From an uncultured Eubacterium sp. (GTDB taxonomy: Bacteria; Bacillota; Clostridia; Lachnospirales; Lachnospiraceae): a DNA stretch of 64,000 nucleotides. A program made the translations under genes and the position numbers. Under the pieces are notes generated by a model. It searched no databases, was not told the DNA's origin, and worked only from the letters and a program-made list of their open reading frames with translations. Positions 52,770 to 61,198 of the stretch are shown here, in pieces. The stretch is from contig CAJTXO010000011.1 of assembly GCA_910583555.1 (NCBI GenBank), positions 1 to 64,000 of the forward strand, in the 5' to 3' direction. The number at the start of each line of letters is the position of its first letter. The stretch's first letter is position 1.

Positions 52770-53180
52770 TTATGGTCTCCAAGTTCCTTCAACCCACGCA
52801 CACTGGGAGGCTTTTGAATTTGTTTGCATTTTTAAATAATAAAACTTACCGGTCCTGCCATAACCAGAATTATAATGCAAATATCTTCCACCACTCTCGT
52901 ACTTTGCAAAATCCATTGGAACAGTAGCTTTGGCATCATTTGAGGATAGCCTTACTCTCATAGTCATTTCTAACGCTGGAGCTGCCGACGTAGAAATCGA
53001 ATCTAATCTAACAAGTGCACAATCACTAAGTGCATCACCACCTTCAACCTTTTTTTGATCACTAGAACGATCTGCACCACCACGTCCATTCATGAAGAAA
53101 TCATAACTATGCATTGTCGCTGCCTCACTTATTGCCCCTGCTGATGAAAGCATTGTTCCTGCTAACAGTACTGACAACAC
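52770..53180 (-). CDS. Small secreted protein with an apparent frameshift in its signal-peptide region
   Basis: The readable frame gives 136 residues starting at a weak GTG without an SD: LSVLLAGTMLSSAGAISEAA is the core of a signal peptide, and the mature part (about 110 residues) is polar and ends in CAWVEGTWRP. A proper ATG with an SD (GAAGG 9 bp upstream) lies at 53212 in another frame. Its codons MKIKRLNGKK would supply the missing basic n-region if the A7 run at 53182-53188 had eight A's. So the gene is either slippage-controlled, a fresh pseudogene, or carries a sequencing error. Mature segments faintly recall small secreted DUF2712-type proteins; I do not claim the family. It is the first long gene of the ABC island. 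Confidence 0.6.
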   Translation of the reverse strand: MLSVLLAGTMLSSAGAISEAATMHSYDFFMNGRGGADRSSDQKKVEGGDALSDCALVRLDSISTSAAPALEMTMRVRLSSNDAKATVPMDFAKYESGGRYLHYNSGYGRTGKFYYLKMQTNSKASQCAWVEGTWRP

Positions 53181-53267
53181 TATTTTTTTCCATTTAATCT
53201 TTTAATTTTCATTTATCTCTACCTTCTTTCTAATTTAATTGATATAGTATATTTGCTGTCTATTTCT

Positions 53268-53306
53268 GCGTTCTTTCCATTAAAGCCTTTCATCCGAAAA
53301 GAACGC
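53268..53306 (-). promoter_or_regulatory. Leader hairpin upstream of the secreted-peptide gene
   Basis: GCGTTCTTT (minus-strand reading, 53298-53306) pairs perfectly with AAAGAACGC (53268-53276) across a 21-nt loop. The hairpin begins inside the 18-codon leader ORF and ends about 56 bases before the ATG at 53212. The arrangement resembles translation-coupled leaders. No T-run follows. Confidence 0.5.
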
Positions 53307-53346
53307 ATTTTTCAATTAACACTCTGTACGAATTCTCTCTGTACAT
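53290..53346 (-). CDS. 18-residue leader peptide ORF
   Basis: ATG at 53346 follows a strong SD (AAGGAAGGCGGTG). The ORF encodes MYRENSYRVLIEKCVLFG and stops inside the leader hairpin at 53268-53306. It has a better SD than any other start in the leader. It could be a regulatory upstream ORF or a signalling peptide (one Cys). There is no signal sequence. The rest of 53213-53725 holds the promoter, this ORF, the ttcA terminator and no other gene. Confidence 0.45.
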   Translation of the reverse strand: MYRENSYRVLIEKCVLFG

Positions 53347-53515
53347 TCTTTCACCGCCTTCCTTTATTATTTTATAGAAATCTATATTAATCCTAGTTTC
53401 TACTCATACTTTGTTAATTCTTCTAAACTCTCTTTTTTGCATATATGTCCATATAACAATCATTTTCCCAGTCAAAACATTCGAAAAATCAAGTACAATA
53501 TCCAAACACAAATCC

Positions 53516-53564
53516 ATTATACCTAATTACCAACTGTTTTACAATACCGCAATAGTGCCACTTT
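53516..53564 (-). promoter_or_regulatory. Promoter of the ABC/peptide island with upstream conserved element
   Basis: On the minus strand TTGTAA (53539-53544), 17 bp, TATAAT (53516-53521). Directly abutting the -35 box is AAAGTGGCACTATTGCGGTA (53545-53564), which matches 17 of 20 bases of the element at 59252-59271. The transcript would carry a leader of about 300 nt. Confidence 0.7.
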
Positions 53565-53666
53565 CCGCATCTCTTATAGCGCTTTAAGTCCCAATTTCAT
53601 TTACAGTCTCACAATACTATTGTATCTAAACCCTGACTATTGTCCCCACCTTTCAAAAAATCGCAT

Positions 53667-53700
53667 AAAAAAGCATACCAGACTTTCACATCCGATATGC
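53667..53700 (-). terminator. Terminator of the LysR-cysK-metY-ttcA operon
   Basis: A GCATATC / G-TATGC stem (53694-53700 with 53673-53679, one mismatch) is followed on the minus strand by TTTTTTATG, 26 bases past the ttcA stop. Confidence 0.55.
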
Positions 53701-53725
53701 CCGATCCATAAAAGCATCCCATGTT

Positions 53726-54580
53726 CTACCCTTCCCCTCCATCATACCCATCTAAAAAATGATGCTTCACCCCATTCTGCTTATAGGCGATCACCGTATC
53801 CACATTCACATTCTCCACGCTCCGGAAAATATTTTTCGCCACCGACGGACTCCGCTTCTCCAGTTCCCGGATCAGCTCCTTTACTTCCTCCCGCTTTGAA
53901 CTCTTCTGCTCTTCCTCCGCCTCCTGTTCACACCGCTCCGTAAACCGGCATGCGCAGCGGATAAACCGCAGTTCATTGTAGTGCATCCAGTGGATGATGT
54001 CCTCCTCCCGAATCAGATACAGCGGCCGAATCAGCTCCATCCCCTCAAAGTTTGTACTGTGCAGCTTCGGCATCATCGTCTGGATCTGCGACCCGTACAG
54101 CATGCCCATCAGGATCGTCTCCACGACATCATCAAAGTGATGGCCGAGGGCGATCTTGTTACAGCCGAGCTCCTTTGCCCGACTGTACAAGTACCCCCGT
54201 CTCATTCTGGCGCACAAATAGCAGGGGGATTCCATATCGTCCTTCGCCACGATCTCGAATATATCCGTCTCAAAAACCGTGATCGGTACATGGAGCAGCT
54301 CCGCATTCCGCCGGATCGTCTCGTAATTGATCGGATTATAACCCGGATTCATCACGAGAAAGACGAGTTCAAAATTTTTCTTCCCGTGCCGCTCCAACTC
54401 CTGAAATAACTTGGCCATCAGCATGGAATCCTTGCCGCCGGAAATGCACACGGCGATCTTATCCCCGTCCTGGATCAGCTCATACTCGTTGATCGCCTTC
54501 GTGAATTTACACCAAATCTGCTTGCGGTATTTTTTTATGATGCTCCGCTCCACATCCCTGCATCTGTTATCCTGTTCCAT
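53726..54580 (-). CDS. TtcA-like tRNA-thiolation ATPase
   Basis: Probable adenylating enzyme that installs 2-thiocytidine (or a related thiolation) in tRNA using a sulfur relay. The PP-loop SGGKDS (47-52), the CxxC pair in SPCYLCARMRRG (Cys120, Cys123) and later Cys209/Cys211 in RCACRF are the TtcA cluster-binding pattern. GHHFDDVVET gives the second conserved block. The C-terminus (from about 220) is an extra charged helix followed by a SPSVAKNIFRSVENV segment. It starts 1 bp after metY stops and is the last gene of a sulfur operon, which fits a need for activated sulfur. Confidence 0.85.
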   Translation of the reverse strand: MEQDNRCRDVERSIIKKYRKQIWCKFTKAINEYELIQDGDKIAVCISGGKDSMLMAKLFQELERHGKKNFELVFLVMNPGYNPINYETIRRNAELLHVPITVFETDIFEIVAKDDMESPCYLCARMRRGYLYSRAKELGCNKIALGHHFDDVVETILMGMLYGSQIQTMMPKLHSTNFEGMELIRPLYLIREEDIIHWMHYNELRFIRCACRFTERCEQEAEEEQKSSKREEVKELIRELEKRSPSVAKNIFRSVENVNVDTVIAYKQNGVKHHFLDGYDGGEG

Positions 54581-54581
54581 G

Positions 54582-55883
54582 TCAGCTCACCGCCCCAAAT
54601 GCTTCCTCTAAATCCTCAATGATGTCATCCACATGTTCCGTCCCGATCGACAGACGGATCGTATTCGGATGAATGCCCTGATCCAGAAGTTCCTCCTCAT
54701 TCAGCTGGGAATGTGTCGTAGAAGCTGGATGAATGACGAGGGACTTCACATCTGCCACATTGGCAAGCAGCGAAAACAGCTGCAGATGGTCGATAAATCT
54801 CTTTGCTGTTTCCGCATCGCCCTTGATCTCAAAGGTAAAGATCGATCCGCCTCCGTGCGGAAAATATTTGCCATAAAGATCTTTTTGAACCGGATCATCC
54901 GACACCGAAGGATGGTTCACCTTCTCCACCTGCGGGTGCTTCGCCAGATACTCTGCGACTTTCAGGGCATTTTCCACATGCCGCTCCACCCGCAGCGACA
55001 GCGTTTCCAATCCCTGCAGGAAGAAAAACGCGTGGAACGGCGACAGGGTGGCACCGGTATCGCGCAGCAATATCGCGCGGATCTTCGTGACAAACGCCGC
55101 CGCACCGACTGCCTTGGTAAAACTGATGCCGTGATAACTCGGATTCGGCTCGGTCAGCGAGGCAAATTTACCGCTCGCCTCCCAGTCAAACTTACCGCTG
55201 TCCACGATCACGCCGCCGATCGCCGTCCCGTGCCCGCCGATAAACTTCGTGGCCGAATGCACGACGATGTCCGCGCCGTATTCGATCGGACGCACGAGAT
55301 ACGGCGTTGCAAACGTATTGTCAATGACGAGCGGAATCTTATATTCATGGGCAATACCCGCCAGTTTTTCGATATCCACAACATCCGAGTTCGGATTTCC
55401 CAGCGTTTCAATAAAAACAGCCTTTGTATTGTCCTGGATCGCCCCCCGGACGGCCGCCTCGTCAAACGGATCGACAAACGTCGCCGAAATGCCGTAATCT
55501 GTCAGCGTGTGGGCCAGCAGATTATACGTGCCGCCATAAATATTTTTCGCCGCCACGATATGATCCCCGGCGTGCGCCAGATTTTGTATCGTATAAGAAA
55601 TCGCCGCCGCGCCGGACGCTACCGCCAGCGCTGCCACGCCGCCCTCGAGCGCCGCGATCCTCTGCTCAAAAACATCCTGTGTCGGGTTTGTCAGCCTTCC
55701 GTAAATATTTCCGGCGTCTGTCAGTCCAAACCGCGCCGAAGCGTGCTCCGCATCATGGAACACATACGAAGCCGTCGCGTAGATCGGCACCGCCCGCGCG
55801 TCTGTCACCGCGTCCGCCTCTTCTTGTCCTACATGAAGCTGTAATGTTTCAAATTTCAAATTTCTCTCACTGTATTTTTTCAT
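54582..55883 (-). CDS. metY: O-acetylhomoserine sulfhydrylase (MetY-type)
   Basis: PLP enzyme that makes homocysteine (or methionine precursors) from O-acetyl-homoserine and sulfide. It has the Cys/Met-metabolism PLP signature with Lys213 in VVHSATKFIGGHGTAIGG, YGRLTNPTQDVFEQRIAALEGG near the N-terminus and the MetY-specific long middle region (FFFLQGLETLSLRVERHVENA, LLANVADVKSLVIHPASTTHSQL). At 433 residues it has the MetY length, longer than MetB. It follows cysK by 12 bp. Confidence 0.93.
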   Translation of the reverse strand: MKKYSERNLKFETLQLHVGQEEADAVTDARAVPIYATASYVFHDAEHASARFGLTDAGNIYGRLTNPTQDVFEQRIAALEGGVAALAVASGAAAISYTIQNLAHAGDHIVAAKNIYGGTYNLLAHTLTDYGISATFVDPFDEAAVRGAIQDNTKAVFIETLGNPNSDVVDIEKLAGIAHEYKIPLVIDNTFATPYLVRPIEYGADIVVHSATKFIGGHGTAIGGVIVDSGKFDWEASGKFASLTEPNPSYHGISFTKAVGAAAFVTKIRAILLRDTGATLSPFHAFFFLQGLETLSLRVERHVENALKVAEYLAKHPQVEKVNHPSVSDDPVQKDLYGKYFPHGGGSIFTFEIKGDAETAKRFIDHLQLFSLLANVADVKSLVIHPASTTHSQLNEEELLDQGIHPNTIRLSIGTEHVDDIIEDLEEAFGAVS

Positions 55884-55895
55884 CCTGAATCTCTC

Positions 55896-56834
55896 CTATT
55901 CTCCAAATAATGGCGTTGACAAATACCGGTCTCCCGAATCCGGAAGAAGTGCGACGATCGTTTTTCCTTTATTTTCCGGCCTTTTTGCCAGCAGGGAAGC
56001 TGCTTTCAGCGCCGCGCCCGAAGATATACCGACCAGTATCCCCTCGCTCACCGCAAACGCCCTGCCCTCCGCAAACGCATCCTCGTTTTCGATCGCGATC
56101 ACCTCATCGTAAACATCCGTATCCAGCACATCCGGCACAAAACCGGCGCCGATCCCCTGGATCTTATGCGGCCCGGGCGTTCCCTCCGAGAGCACCGGAC
56201 TGGAAGCCGGCTCGACTGCCACGACCGTAACGTCTTTCTTTTTCTCTTTTAGATACTGTCCCACTCCGGTAATCGTTCCACCCGTGCCAACTCCGGCCAC
56301 AAAAATATCTACCTTCCCGTCGGTCTGATCCCAGATTTCCGGACCGGTGACCGCCTTGTGCATGGCCGGGTTAGCAGCGTTGACAAACTGCCCGAGAATA
56401 ACGGCTCCCTCAATGCCCTCTTTCAATTCCTCCGCTTTTTCGATCGCGCCCTTCATGCCCTTTGCGCCATCGGTCAGTATAAGTTCCGCCCCATAGGCAC
56501 GCAGCAGTCTGCGCCGTTCCACACTCATCGTATCCGGAAGTGTGAGCACCGCCCTGTAACCTTTCGCCGCCGCGACTGCTGCCAGACCGATCCCCGTATT
56601 GCCAGACGTCGGCTCAATGATCGTCGCGCCCGGTTTCAGGATTCCTTTCTTCTCCGCGTCTTCAATCATCGCGAGCGCAACGCGGTCTTTCACCGAACCC
56701 GCCGGATTCAGATACTCCAGTTTCGCCAGAATGACGGCATCCGACACCCCGGCCGCCTCTGCGTAACGATTCAGTTTCAGTATTGGTGTTCCTCCAATCA
56801 GTTCCAAAGAACTTTCTAATATTTTTCCCATCAT
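55896..56834 (-). CDS. cysK: Cysteine synthase (O-acetylserine sulfhydrylase)
   Basis: PLP enzyme forming cysteine from O-acetylserine and sulfide. Lys49 in NPAGSVKDRVAL binds PLP; PTSGNTGIGLA (75-85) binds the cofactor phosphate and substrate. GTGGTITGVGQYLKE and GIGAGFVPDVLD are the remaining conserved blocks. At 312 residues it has the CysK length. It is 14 bp from the LysR-type regulator upstream and 12 bp from metY. Confidence 0.95.
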   Translation of the reverse strand: MMGKILESSLELIGGTPILKLNRYAEAAGVSDAVILAKLEYLNPAGSVKDRVALAMIEDAEKKGILKPGATIIEPTSGNTGIGLAAVAAAKGYRAVLTLPDTMSVERRRLLRAYGAELILTDGAKGMKGAIEKAEELKEGIEGAVILGQFVNAANPAMHKAVTGPEIWDQTDGKVDIFVAGVGTGGTITGVGQYLKEKKKDVTVVAVEPASSPVLSEGTPGPHKIQGIGAGFVPDVLDTDVYDEVIAIENEDAFAEGRAFAVSEGILVGISSGAALKAASLLAKRPENKGKTIVALLPDSGDRYLSTPLFGE

Positions 56835-56848
56835 AACCTCATTTCCGC

Positions 56849-57760
56849 CTACGTCAGGCCTTTATTCTTGAATTTTGAAATTTCCTCCAGATATTTCTTC
56901 CCCAGAGGACTTATAACTACACCCTTCCTCACGATATAGCCGATCGTCATCACCTCATCCGACTTCAATTTCACCGCGCGGTACCCTGACCCATTCAGTT
57001 CCTCACTGAGGATGCCGGAACAAAGCGTATATCCGTTCAAGCCTACTGCCAGATTCAGCATGGTCGCGCGGTCATTCGCCTTGATCAGCTGTTTGTACTC
57101 ATACGTGCTGAGAACCTCTTCCGCGAAATAGAACGAATTGTATTCGCCCTGTTCAAAGGACAGGCACGGATACTCGTCGAGATCTTCCATCGTAACTTCT
57201 TTCCGGTCTGCCAGCGGATGCCCTTCCCACAAATATACATAAATTCCGCATTTCAGTATCTCGTGAAATTCTACACCGGACTGCTGGAACAGCTTCATCA
57301 GAACTTTTTCGTTAAAATCATTGATAAATAAAATACCGATCTCACTCCTGAAATTCTTCACGTCTTCAATGACTTCATACGTTTTCGTCTCCCGGATCGC
57401 AAATTCGTATTCGTCCATTCCGAACTGCTTCACCATCTCTACAAAGGCAACGACCGCAAACGAATAGTGCTGCATGGAAACGGCAAATTTTTTCTTTACC
57501 GATTCCTTTGTCACATATTTCGTTTCCATCAACTGATACTGCTCCACCACCTGCCTTGCATACCCAATAAATTCTTCTCCTTCCGGCGTCACCCAAATCC
57601 CGCGGTTCGTCCGCCGGAAGATCTCAATCCCGGCCTCCGTCTCCAGGTCCCGGATCTCCGTGGAAAGACTGGGCTGGGAAATAAAGAGTTTTCCGGCGGC
57701 CTCATTCATCGACCTGGCATCCGCCACCGTGATGGCGTATCGCAACTGTGTTAATGTCAT
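56849..57760 (-). CDS. LysR-family regulator of the sulfur operon
   Basis: Transcription factor with an N-terminal winged HTH (LTQLRYAITVADARSMNEAAGKLFISQPSLSTEIRDLETEAGIEIFRRTNRGIWVTPEGEEF split over residues 2-60) and a substrate-binding-protein-like effector domain, total 303 residues. It is co-directional with cysK, which is unusual because LysR genes are normally divergent from their targets. The start is the ATG at 57760 with GGGAGG 5 bp upstream. It probably senses O-acetylserine or a related sulfur metabolite to control cysK-metY-ttcA; the ligand is inferred. Confidence 0.88.
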   Translation of the reverse strand: MTLTQLRYAITVADARSMNEAAGKLFISQPSLSTEIRDLETEAGIEIFRRTNRGIWVTPEGEEFIGYARQVVEQYQLMETKYVTKESVKKKFAVSMQHYSFAVVAFVEMVKQFGMDEYEFAIRETKTYEVIEDVKNFRSEIGILFINDFNEKVLMKLFQQSGVEFHEILKCGIYVYLWEGHPLADRKEVTMEDLDEYPCLSFEQGEYNSFYFAEEVLSTYEYKQLIKANDRATMLNLAVGLNGYTLCSGILSEELNGSGYRAVKLKSDEVMTIGYIVRKGVVISPLGKKYLEEISKFKNKGLT

Positions 57761-57822
57761 GTTTCCTCCCTGTGCGCGCATTGTTCATTTGCTTTGTACA
57801 CCTCCCTGTACCCTATGCCATC

Positions 57823-57851
57823 ATCCTATCACACTGCTCAGCATTTGTAAA
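57823..57851 (-). promoter_or_regulatory. Promoter of the LysR-cysK-metY-ttcA operon
   Basis: On the minus strand TTTACA, 17 bp, TAGGAT, 63 bp upstream of the LysR-type gene start. Confidence 0.55.
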
Positions 57852-57885
57852 ATACCGAAAACTTTTCGTCCGCTATAGTTTTTCC

Positions 57886-59148
57886 CTAATCCCACCAAAA
57901 ATACCAGACCTTCGATTTCATCAAACTGTCCGCCAGCTCGCCGAGCGTCCCCGTCGTCGAACACTGAAACACCAGATCCTCACAAAAAGCAAACTGCTCC
58001 TCCGCCAGCTCCCACGCATCCTGCGCTGACGCGACCGGCCGGTCCACCACATATTCCAGCGTATCCACTCCGATCACCGCCGGAACCGCCCGGTATTTCT
58101 CGTACCAGTACCGGCTGATCGCCATAAACGTCTCGTTTCTCGCACTGCCGTTCCAGCATCCCATCGGAATGTAGGCAAGTACCTTCCACGGCTCATCCAC
58201 AGACACAGGGAGGCGGAACAGGACAAACTCCTCATACTGATCCGCAGGCGCGCTGGGAGTCAAAAAACAGTGATACGCCTCCCCCCGCTCCAAACTGCCC
58301 CTCATCTGTTCCACATACTCTTCCCCCTCGTCCTCTTCCAACCCCTCCATCAATTCCCGATACCAGTCCTTCACTAACTGCTTTCCGCCCTCCGTCGGCG
58401 CGGAAAGCAGTGTTTCCGTCAGTACTCCCTCCTCCTTCAGCAGTTCCATCTGTTCGAGCAGCGTGCGGTTGACGGCAGCGAGAACGGGAAAGCCTTTCGC
58501 TCCCGCTTCCGCCCTCGCCCGCTCATACGCTTGAAAGATCTCCTCTTCCGGCGCGCCGGCCGGAAAAACTTCGCACGGGCAACCGACCAGATCGATCAGC
58601 TGCTGCGACGTTTTGCAATACGTGAGCAGGGCCGGTTTGTTTTTATTGTACAGCGGACTCCCCGGTTCATCCTTAAGATTTTTCAAAAAATAGATGAGGG
58701 CAGGCGAACAATTTTCTTTTATGATTATGCAGCCCTCCCTGCGTTCATACATCAGGTAAAAGTTCGTCTTCGTCTCTATGATCGTCATGCCGTAATATGG
58801 GATTTTCTCCGATTCCTGCGTATTGCTCAACTGCCTGAACCCATCCCTGTAAAAATGATACGTAAGAGTCATATTGGCCGCGCTATCCGGCTCGTCAAAT
58901 TCCTTCCGCTGTTTTTCCTTTTTCACCGCCGGACCGCGCGACATCCGCGCCACACAAGCCGCCAGGATCAGTAACGCCGGCACAAATCCCCTCCTCGAAA
59001 GAGCCACCCACGCCAAACATACGCCGACGCCCAGCCACACGATGTAGGACAATATATTCGAAAAGCGGCATACACGGTCACTATATTTTACATATTCCTC
59101 GTATGTATATATCGTTTGTGTCGTAAATAAAACTTCATTCTCTTCCAT
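57886..59148 (-). CDS. Membrane protein with YcxB-like N-terminus and C-terminal DUF4253
   Basis: Two TM segments lie near 26-60 (ILSYIVWLGVGVCLAWVAL, GFVPALLILAACVA). A cytosolic PH-like/YcxB-type stretch follows (LTYHFYRDGFRQLSNTQESEKIPYYGMTIIETKTNFYLMY). The C-terminal 110 residues match DUF4253: WKVLAYIPMGCWNGSARNETFMAISRYWYEKYRAVPAVI up to the terminal MKSKVWYFWWD. DUF4253 proteins have no known activity and often appear near polymorphic toxin or immunity genes; here none is visible next to it. The ATG at 59148 has AAAGGA 6 bp upstream. It is monocistronic and the combination of domains is unusual. Confidence 0.7.
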   Translation of the reverse strand: MEENEVLFTTQTIYTYEEYVKYSDRVCRFSNILSYIVWLGVGVCLAWVALSRRGFVPALLILAACVARMSRGPAVKKEKQRKEFDEPDSAANMTLTYHFYRDGFRQLSNTQESEKIPYYGMTIIETKTNFYLMYERREGCIIIKENCSPALIYFLKNLKDEPGSPLYNKNKPALLTYCKTSQQLIDLVGCPCEVFPAGAPEEEIFQAYERARAEAGAKGFPVLAAVNRTLLEQMELLKEEGVLTETLLSAPTEGGKQLVKDWYRELMEGLEEDEGEEYVEQMRGSLERGEAYHCFLTPSAPADQYEEFVLFRLPVSVDEPWKVLAYIPMGCWNGSARNETFMAISRYWYEKYRAVPAVIGVDTLEYVVDRPVASAQDAWELAEEQFAFCEDLVFQCSTTGTLGELADSLMKSKVWYFWWD

Positions 59149-59251
59149 TTCCGTTCCTTTCCCTTCTGACAAGCTTTTCCGTGTATACCTATGATTTCCC
59201 TCATTTATTCTACCTGTTTTCTCAGCAAAAAACAAGGTGCTTTTCACGTTA

Positions 59252-59300
59252 AAACAGGAACTATTGCGGTATTGAAAGTACTGAAAAAGCGTGCTATGAT
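59252..59300 (+). promoter_or_regulatory. Promoter of the helveticin-J-like gene with upstream conserved element
   Basis: TTGAAA (59272-59277), 17 bp, TATGAT (59295-59300). The 20 bp abutting the -35 box, AAACAGGAACTATTGCGGTA (59252-59271), recur almost unchanged at two other promoters in the window. Confidence 0.75.
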
Positions 59301-59341
59301 AAACATTGTTTCATTCCAAAAAAAAATAAGTAAAGGAGAAA

Positions 59342-61198
59342 ATGAAAATGAAAGCAAAAAAAGTTTTAGCGCTGTTGGTTATTATCTCTATTTCCTTTTC
59401 ACTAATTGGAAATATAGAAAGTCCAATTGCGGCAGCTGAAGAAAACATGGATGATATCCTGGGAGAAGACCTGCCTGAAGAAATTTCAGACGACAACCTG
59501 ATAATTGAAGAAGATGAAGATTATGCAGGGGAAAAATTTGATGAATCAGACAGCGATGCACAGGACGATCTGGAAATGGAAGATGTAAGTGAAGAAGAAT
59601 TGGAAGATGCATTAGATGAACTGAAAGAAAAAGATATTAAAGTTGCTTATTCCATCACAGGAAAATGGGATAAGCATTATAATGTCGACATTACACTGAC
59701 AAATACTTCTGATACCGTAATCCAAAATTGGGAAATAGAGTTTCCTTTTCCCGACACGATCGAGAATATTTGGAATGCCAAAATCACTAAAGATGAAAAC
59801 GGTACGTATTATATAAAAAATGCCGACTGGAATCAGGATATTGAAGCAGGAAAATCTGTTTCTTTTGGTATGACAGTTTCCTGTGATGATAATTCGGATA
59901 TCAACATACCAGAGAATTGCAGCGTAACAAAAGAATGTGTAGAAGTAGAAACCGAATATGACGTTACATATAAAGAATACAGCAAATGGGATAACAAAGT
60001 TAGCGGCGAAATAACGATCAAGAATCTTTCAGACAGAAAAATAGAGGATTGGAAGCTGGAGCTGGAAACCAATCTAGTATTTACAGAAATTTGGAATGCT
60101 GAAATAAAGGATACAGCAGATTATTATTGTTATTTAGATAATAAGGGTTATAATGCCAATATATCGGAAAATGGTTCTGTGACATTTGGATTTATTGCAG
60201 AGTGTAACGAAACCCCGGAAATTTCAGAATATTATCTATATGAAATGACAGAACCAATAGATGAAGAAGATGAAATCATATACGAACTAGAAGAGGACGA
60301 GGAAGAACGAGACGAAGATGATTTTGACACGAAGCAGGAATATCAAGCATATTTAACGGTAAGAAACTATTACGCAGCAAAACTTTCAATTGGAAAAGAT
60401 ACTTCAACGAAGACAAAAAAAACGGCATATGCCAAACCAGTGAAATGGGCGAGGAAAACAACACTGACAGTAGATAACGTCATGTACAAAATAACAAACC
60501 TAAAGCATAAACTAGCCATTCAGGCATATACAAAGGTAGGGAATGATTTATACATCACGCAGCGCAAGGGAGAAACAATCTATATTACAAAATGTAAGCT
60601 GCTAGAAGGGAAAAAACGGGTATACCAGCCTGACGGAAAGAGCATGAAATTAGCTGGGTTTGCTCACGGGCAGACACTAGACGCATTTGAATTTAAAGGC
60701 GAAACCTATTTATTACTGGGTGCCAATTCCAGAGCCAGCTTTTCTAGAAATTTGGCGTTTGTAAAATTTATCCCCAATAAAAAACTCGTCTATAGTAAAA
60801 CTGAAGACAAAGAAAAGTTTTATAGATTAACCAAACTTTCCTATGCTAATCAGGACAGAAAATTTCTGGGATCAACGAAACGCATAGATGCGGCGCTTTC
60901 CGCTAACAAGAAAACCTTATGCGTTTGGGATGTTGTCGGCCAATATGTGAAAGAAAAGAATAAAGAAACAGGCGAGGAAATAGAAAAAATCAAATTCCAA
61001 AAAATACAGATTGGCTGCTTTAAATTCGAGGAGATTCTAAATTATTTTGAACAACATAGTAATGCTAAATCTCTTTCTTTTAAAAGCATGAAGAAAAAAT
61101 GGTGCTATTACAGCTGCGAACAAAATACAAAATCGCAATTTATAAGACCGGGCGGCTCCAATCAGGGAATCGCAGTTTCAAATAGGTATTATACATAA
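59342..61198 (+). CDS. Secreted protein: CBM2-like domains plus N-terminal part of a helveticin-J-like domain, ended by an in-frame stop
   Basis: A signal peptide (1-31) precedes a Glu/Asp-rich stretch (35-100). Two carbohydrate-binding CBM2-like domains follow (about 100-200 and 203-300), each with W...ITNxSD..I..W.I.F and a WNA..I motif. A second acidic linker leads to a helveticin J family domain (about 370-618): AGFAHGQTLDAFEFKGETYLLLGA and LGSTKRIDAALSANKKTL. Helveticin J is a class III bacteriocin. The frame stops at TAA (61196-61198), but the next codons continue the domain in the same frame, so this is a truncated product. The start is the ATG at 59342 or 59348 behind AAAGGAG. AT-rich. 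Confidence 0.75.
   Translation: MKMKAKKVLALLVIISISFSLIGNIESPIAAAEENMDDILGEDLPEEISDDNLIIEEDEDYAGEKFDESDSDAQDDLEMEDVSEEELEDALDELKEKDIKVAYSITGKWDKHYNVDITLTNTSDTVIQNWEIEFPFPDTIENIWNAKITKDENGTYYIKNADWNQDIEAGKSVSFGMTVSCDDNSDINIPENCSVTKECVEVETEYDVTYKEYSKWDNKVSGEITIKNLSDRKIEDWKLELETNLVFTEIWNAEIKDTADYYCYLDNKGYNANISENGSVTFGFIAECNETPEISEYYLYEMTEPIDEEDEIIYELEEDEEERDEDDFDTKQEYQAYLTVRNYYAAKLSIGKDTSTKTKKTAYAKPVKWARKTTLTVDNVMYKITNLKHKLAIQAYTKVGNDLYITQRKGETIYITKCKLLEGKKRVYQPDGKSMKLAGFAHGQTLDAFEFKGETYLLLGANSRASFSRNLAFVKFIPNKKLVYSKTEDKEKFYRLTKLSYANQDRKFLGSTKRIDAALSANKKTLCVWDVVGQYVKEKNKETGEEIEKIKFQKIQIGCFKFEEILNYFEQHSNAKSLSFKSMKKKWCYYSCEQNTKSQFIRPGGSNQGIAVSNRYYT

Noticed and set aside
49358..53340. 14-mer GAGAGAATTCGTAC at 49358-49371 recurring inverted at 53327-53340, near both ends of the AT-rich island
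   Set aside because: A 14-base match between two points in 64 kb is expected by chance and no target duplication or integrase gene is present, so I do not call it a mobile-element end.
54633..55844. 403-codon plus-strand ORF
   Set aside because: It is the antisense shadow of metY, rich in Arg and without an SD.
59342..61198. Reading the CBM2-like protein as a cellulase or xylanase
   Set aside because: No glycosidase motif is present; the C-terminal domain resembles helveticin J instead.
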